A stretch of DNA of 64,000 nt from Gramella sp. MAR_2010_147 (GTDB lineage: Bacteria > Bacteroidota > Bacteroidia > Flavobacteriales > Flavobacteriaceae): assembly GCF_900105135.1 (NCBI RefSeq), contig NZ_LT629741.1, forward strand, positions 2,170,001-2,234,000. The letters run 5' to 3'. The notes below the pieces were generated by a model. That model saw nothing but the letters and a program-made list of their open reading frames with translations. It did no database searches and was not told the origin of the DNA. Shown here piece by piece: positions 63,433 to 64,000 of the stretch. Position 1 is the stretch's first letter; every line of letters begins with the position of its first letter. Made by a program: the position numbers and the translations under genes.

Positions 63433-64000
63433 ATGCTGAAACTTGAAAATGTAAACTTCGCTTACGATAAAGACCTTGTTTTAAAGAATATTAGCTTTAC
63501 GTTGGAAAAAGGTCAGAATGTTTCCATTATTGGCCAGAGTGGGTGCGGAAAAAGCACGCTCTTGAAACTAATTTATGGGCTACTTCATACCGAAGGTAAA
63601 ATTTACTGGGAGGATAATGAATTGCTGGGACCTAATTATAACCTAGTTCCAGGTGAGCCTTTTATAAAATATCTGGCGCAAGATTTCGATCTAATGCTTC
63701 CCTTAACTGCTGCTGAAAATGTGGGAAAACACCTTAGTAATTTTTACCCTATCAAAAAGAAACGTAGAATCAAGGAATTGCTTGAGGTGGTGGAAATGGA
63801 AGATCTGGCTGATAAAAAAGCAAAATTATTAAGTGGTGGCCAGCAACAACGGATTGCACTTGCAAGGGCGTTGGCTAAGAAACCAGAATTAATTCTACTG
63901 GATGAACCTTTTAGCCATATAGATCATTTCAGAAAAAATAATTTACGCAGAAGATTATTTTCTTATTTAAAAGAGAAAAATATAACCTGTATGATCGCCA
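63433..64000 (+). CDS. ABC transporter ATP-binding protein (cut by window end)
   Basis: First 189 residues of an ATPase that runs off the window. Walker A is GQSGCGKST (about residues 34-42), the signature is LSGGQQQR (about residue 135-142), Walker B is LILLDEPF and the D-loop SHIDHF follows. The N-terminus MLKLENVNFAYDKDLVLKNISF is usual. The transported substrate and permease lie beyond the window. ATG at 63433, 24 bp after the terminator of the preceding gene. Confidence 0.92.
   Translation, partial: MLKLENVNFAYDKDLVLKNISFTLEKGQNVSIIGQSGCGKSTLLKLIYGLLHTEGKIYWEDNELLGPNYNLVPGEPFIKYLAQDFDLMLPLTAAENVGKHLSNFYPIKKKRRIKELLEVVEMEDLADKKAKLLSGGQQQRIALARALAKKPELILLDEPFSHIDHFRKNNLRRRLFSYLKEKNITCMIA

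Overview
The window is a gene-dense, low-GC stretch of a bacterial chromosome, most like a marine Flavobacteriaceae member of the Gramella/Christiangramia type. This placement is inferred from gene content and order: a complete moxR-DUF58-bat (aerotolerance) operon, an acpP-fabF-rnc-IPExxxVDY-pyk block, a purN-rnhA-PfkB-purF block, and addA/addB-type genes flanking kbl and an OmpA/TSP3 protein. Promoter-like sites of the Bacteroidetes form TAnnTTTG, lipoproteins with acidic residues after the lipobox cysteine, and several TTG/GTG starts agree with it. No prophage, intact insertion sequence, CRISPR array or rRNA operon was seen. There is one tRNA, tRNA-Ala(GGC).

Layout. 1-3.4 kb: CvpA, then a beta-carbonic anhydrase and SulP transporter pair with a small membrane protein. 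3.4-12.5 kb: eight minus-strand genes forming the MoxR/Bat cluster. 12.6-20.9 kb: a DUF4382 lipoprotein, SDR, AlbA-domain protein coupled to a PPP-type phosphatase, acyl-ACP desaturase, beta-barrel protein, YkvA protein, ALDH7-type dehydrogenase and 3-hydroxyanthranilate dioxygenase. 21-28.3 kb: asparaginase-type hydrolase, a GbsR/MarR regulator with a palindromic operator followed by a dead efflux adaptor gene, PAP2 phosphatase, thioredoxin, small enzymes and DNA polymerase IV. 28.4-36.9 kb: pyk to acpP (minus), then purN to purF (plus). 36.9-37.5 kb: three tandem copies of a probable small RNA gene. 37.5-48.1 kb: superoxide dismutase, AddA-like helicase-nuclease, kbl, OmpA/TSP3 protein, AddB-like nuclease, hydrolase and tRNA-Ala. 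48.2-53 kb: GNAT, MATE, enoyl-CoA hydratase, three tiny overlapping membrane-protein genes, a 2OG oxygenase, queD, and a repeat-filled intergenic region. 53-64 kb: lpxH, recJ, a uracil-DNA glycosylase family gene, rsmI, tdk, alr, mscL, asd, a prolyl oligopeptidase and a truncated ABC ATPase.

Most of the window is housekeeping. The signal best supported as something unnamed is the RNA triplet at 36.9-37.4 kb. Its three 72-74 nt cores are almost identical, each has its own terminator and a -7-like box at fixed spacing, and each is preceded at a fixed distance by TTTAACTA in otherwise diverged flanks. Next are the three tiny translationally overlapping membrane proteins at 51.0-51.5 kb, and the decayed efflux operon whose regulator and perfect 11-bp inverted-repeat operator persist although its adaptor gene is broken.
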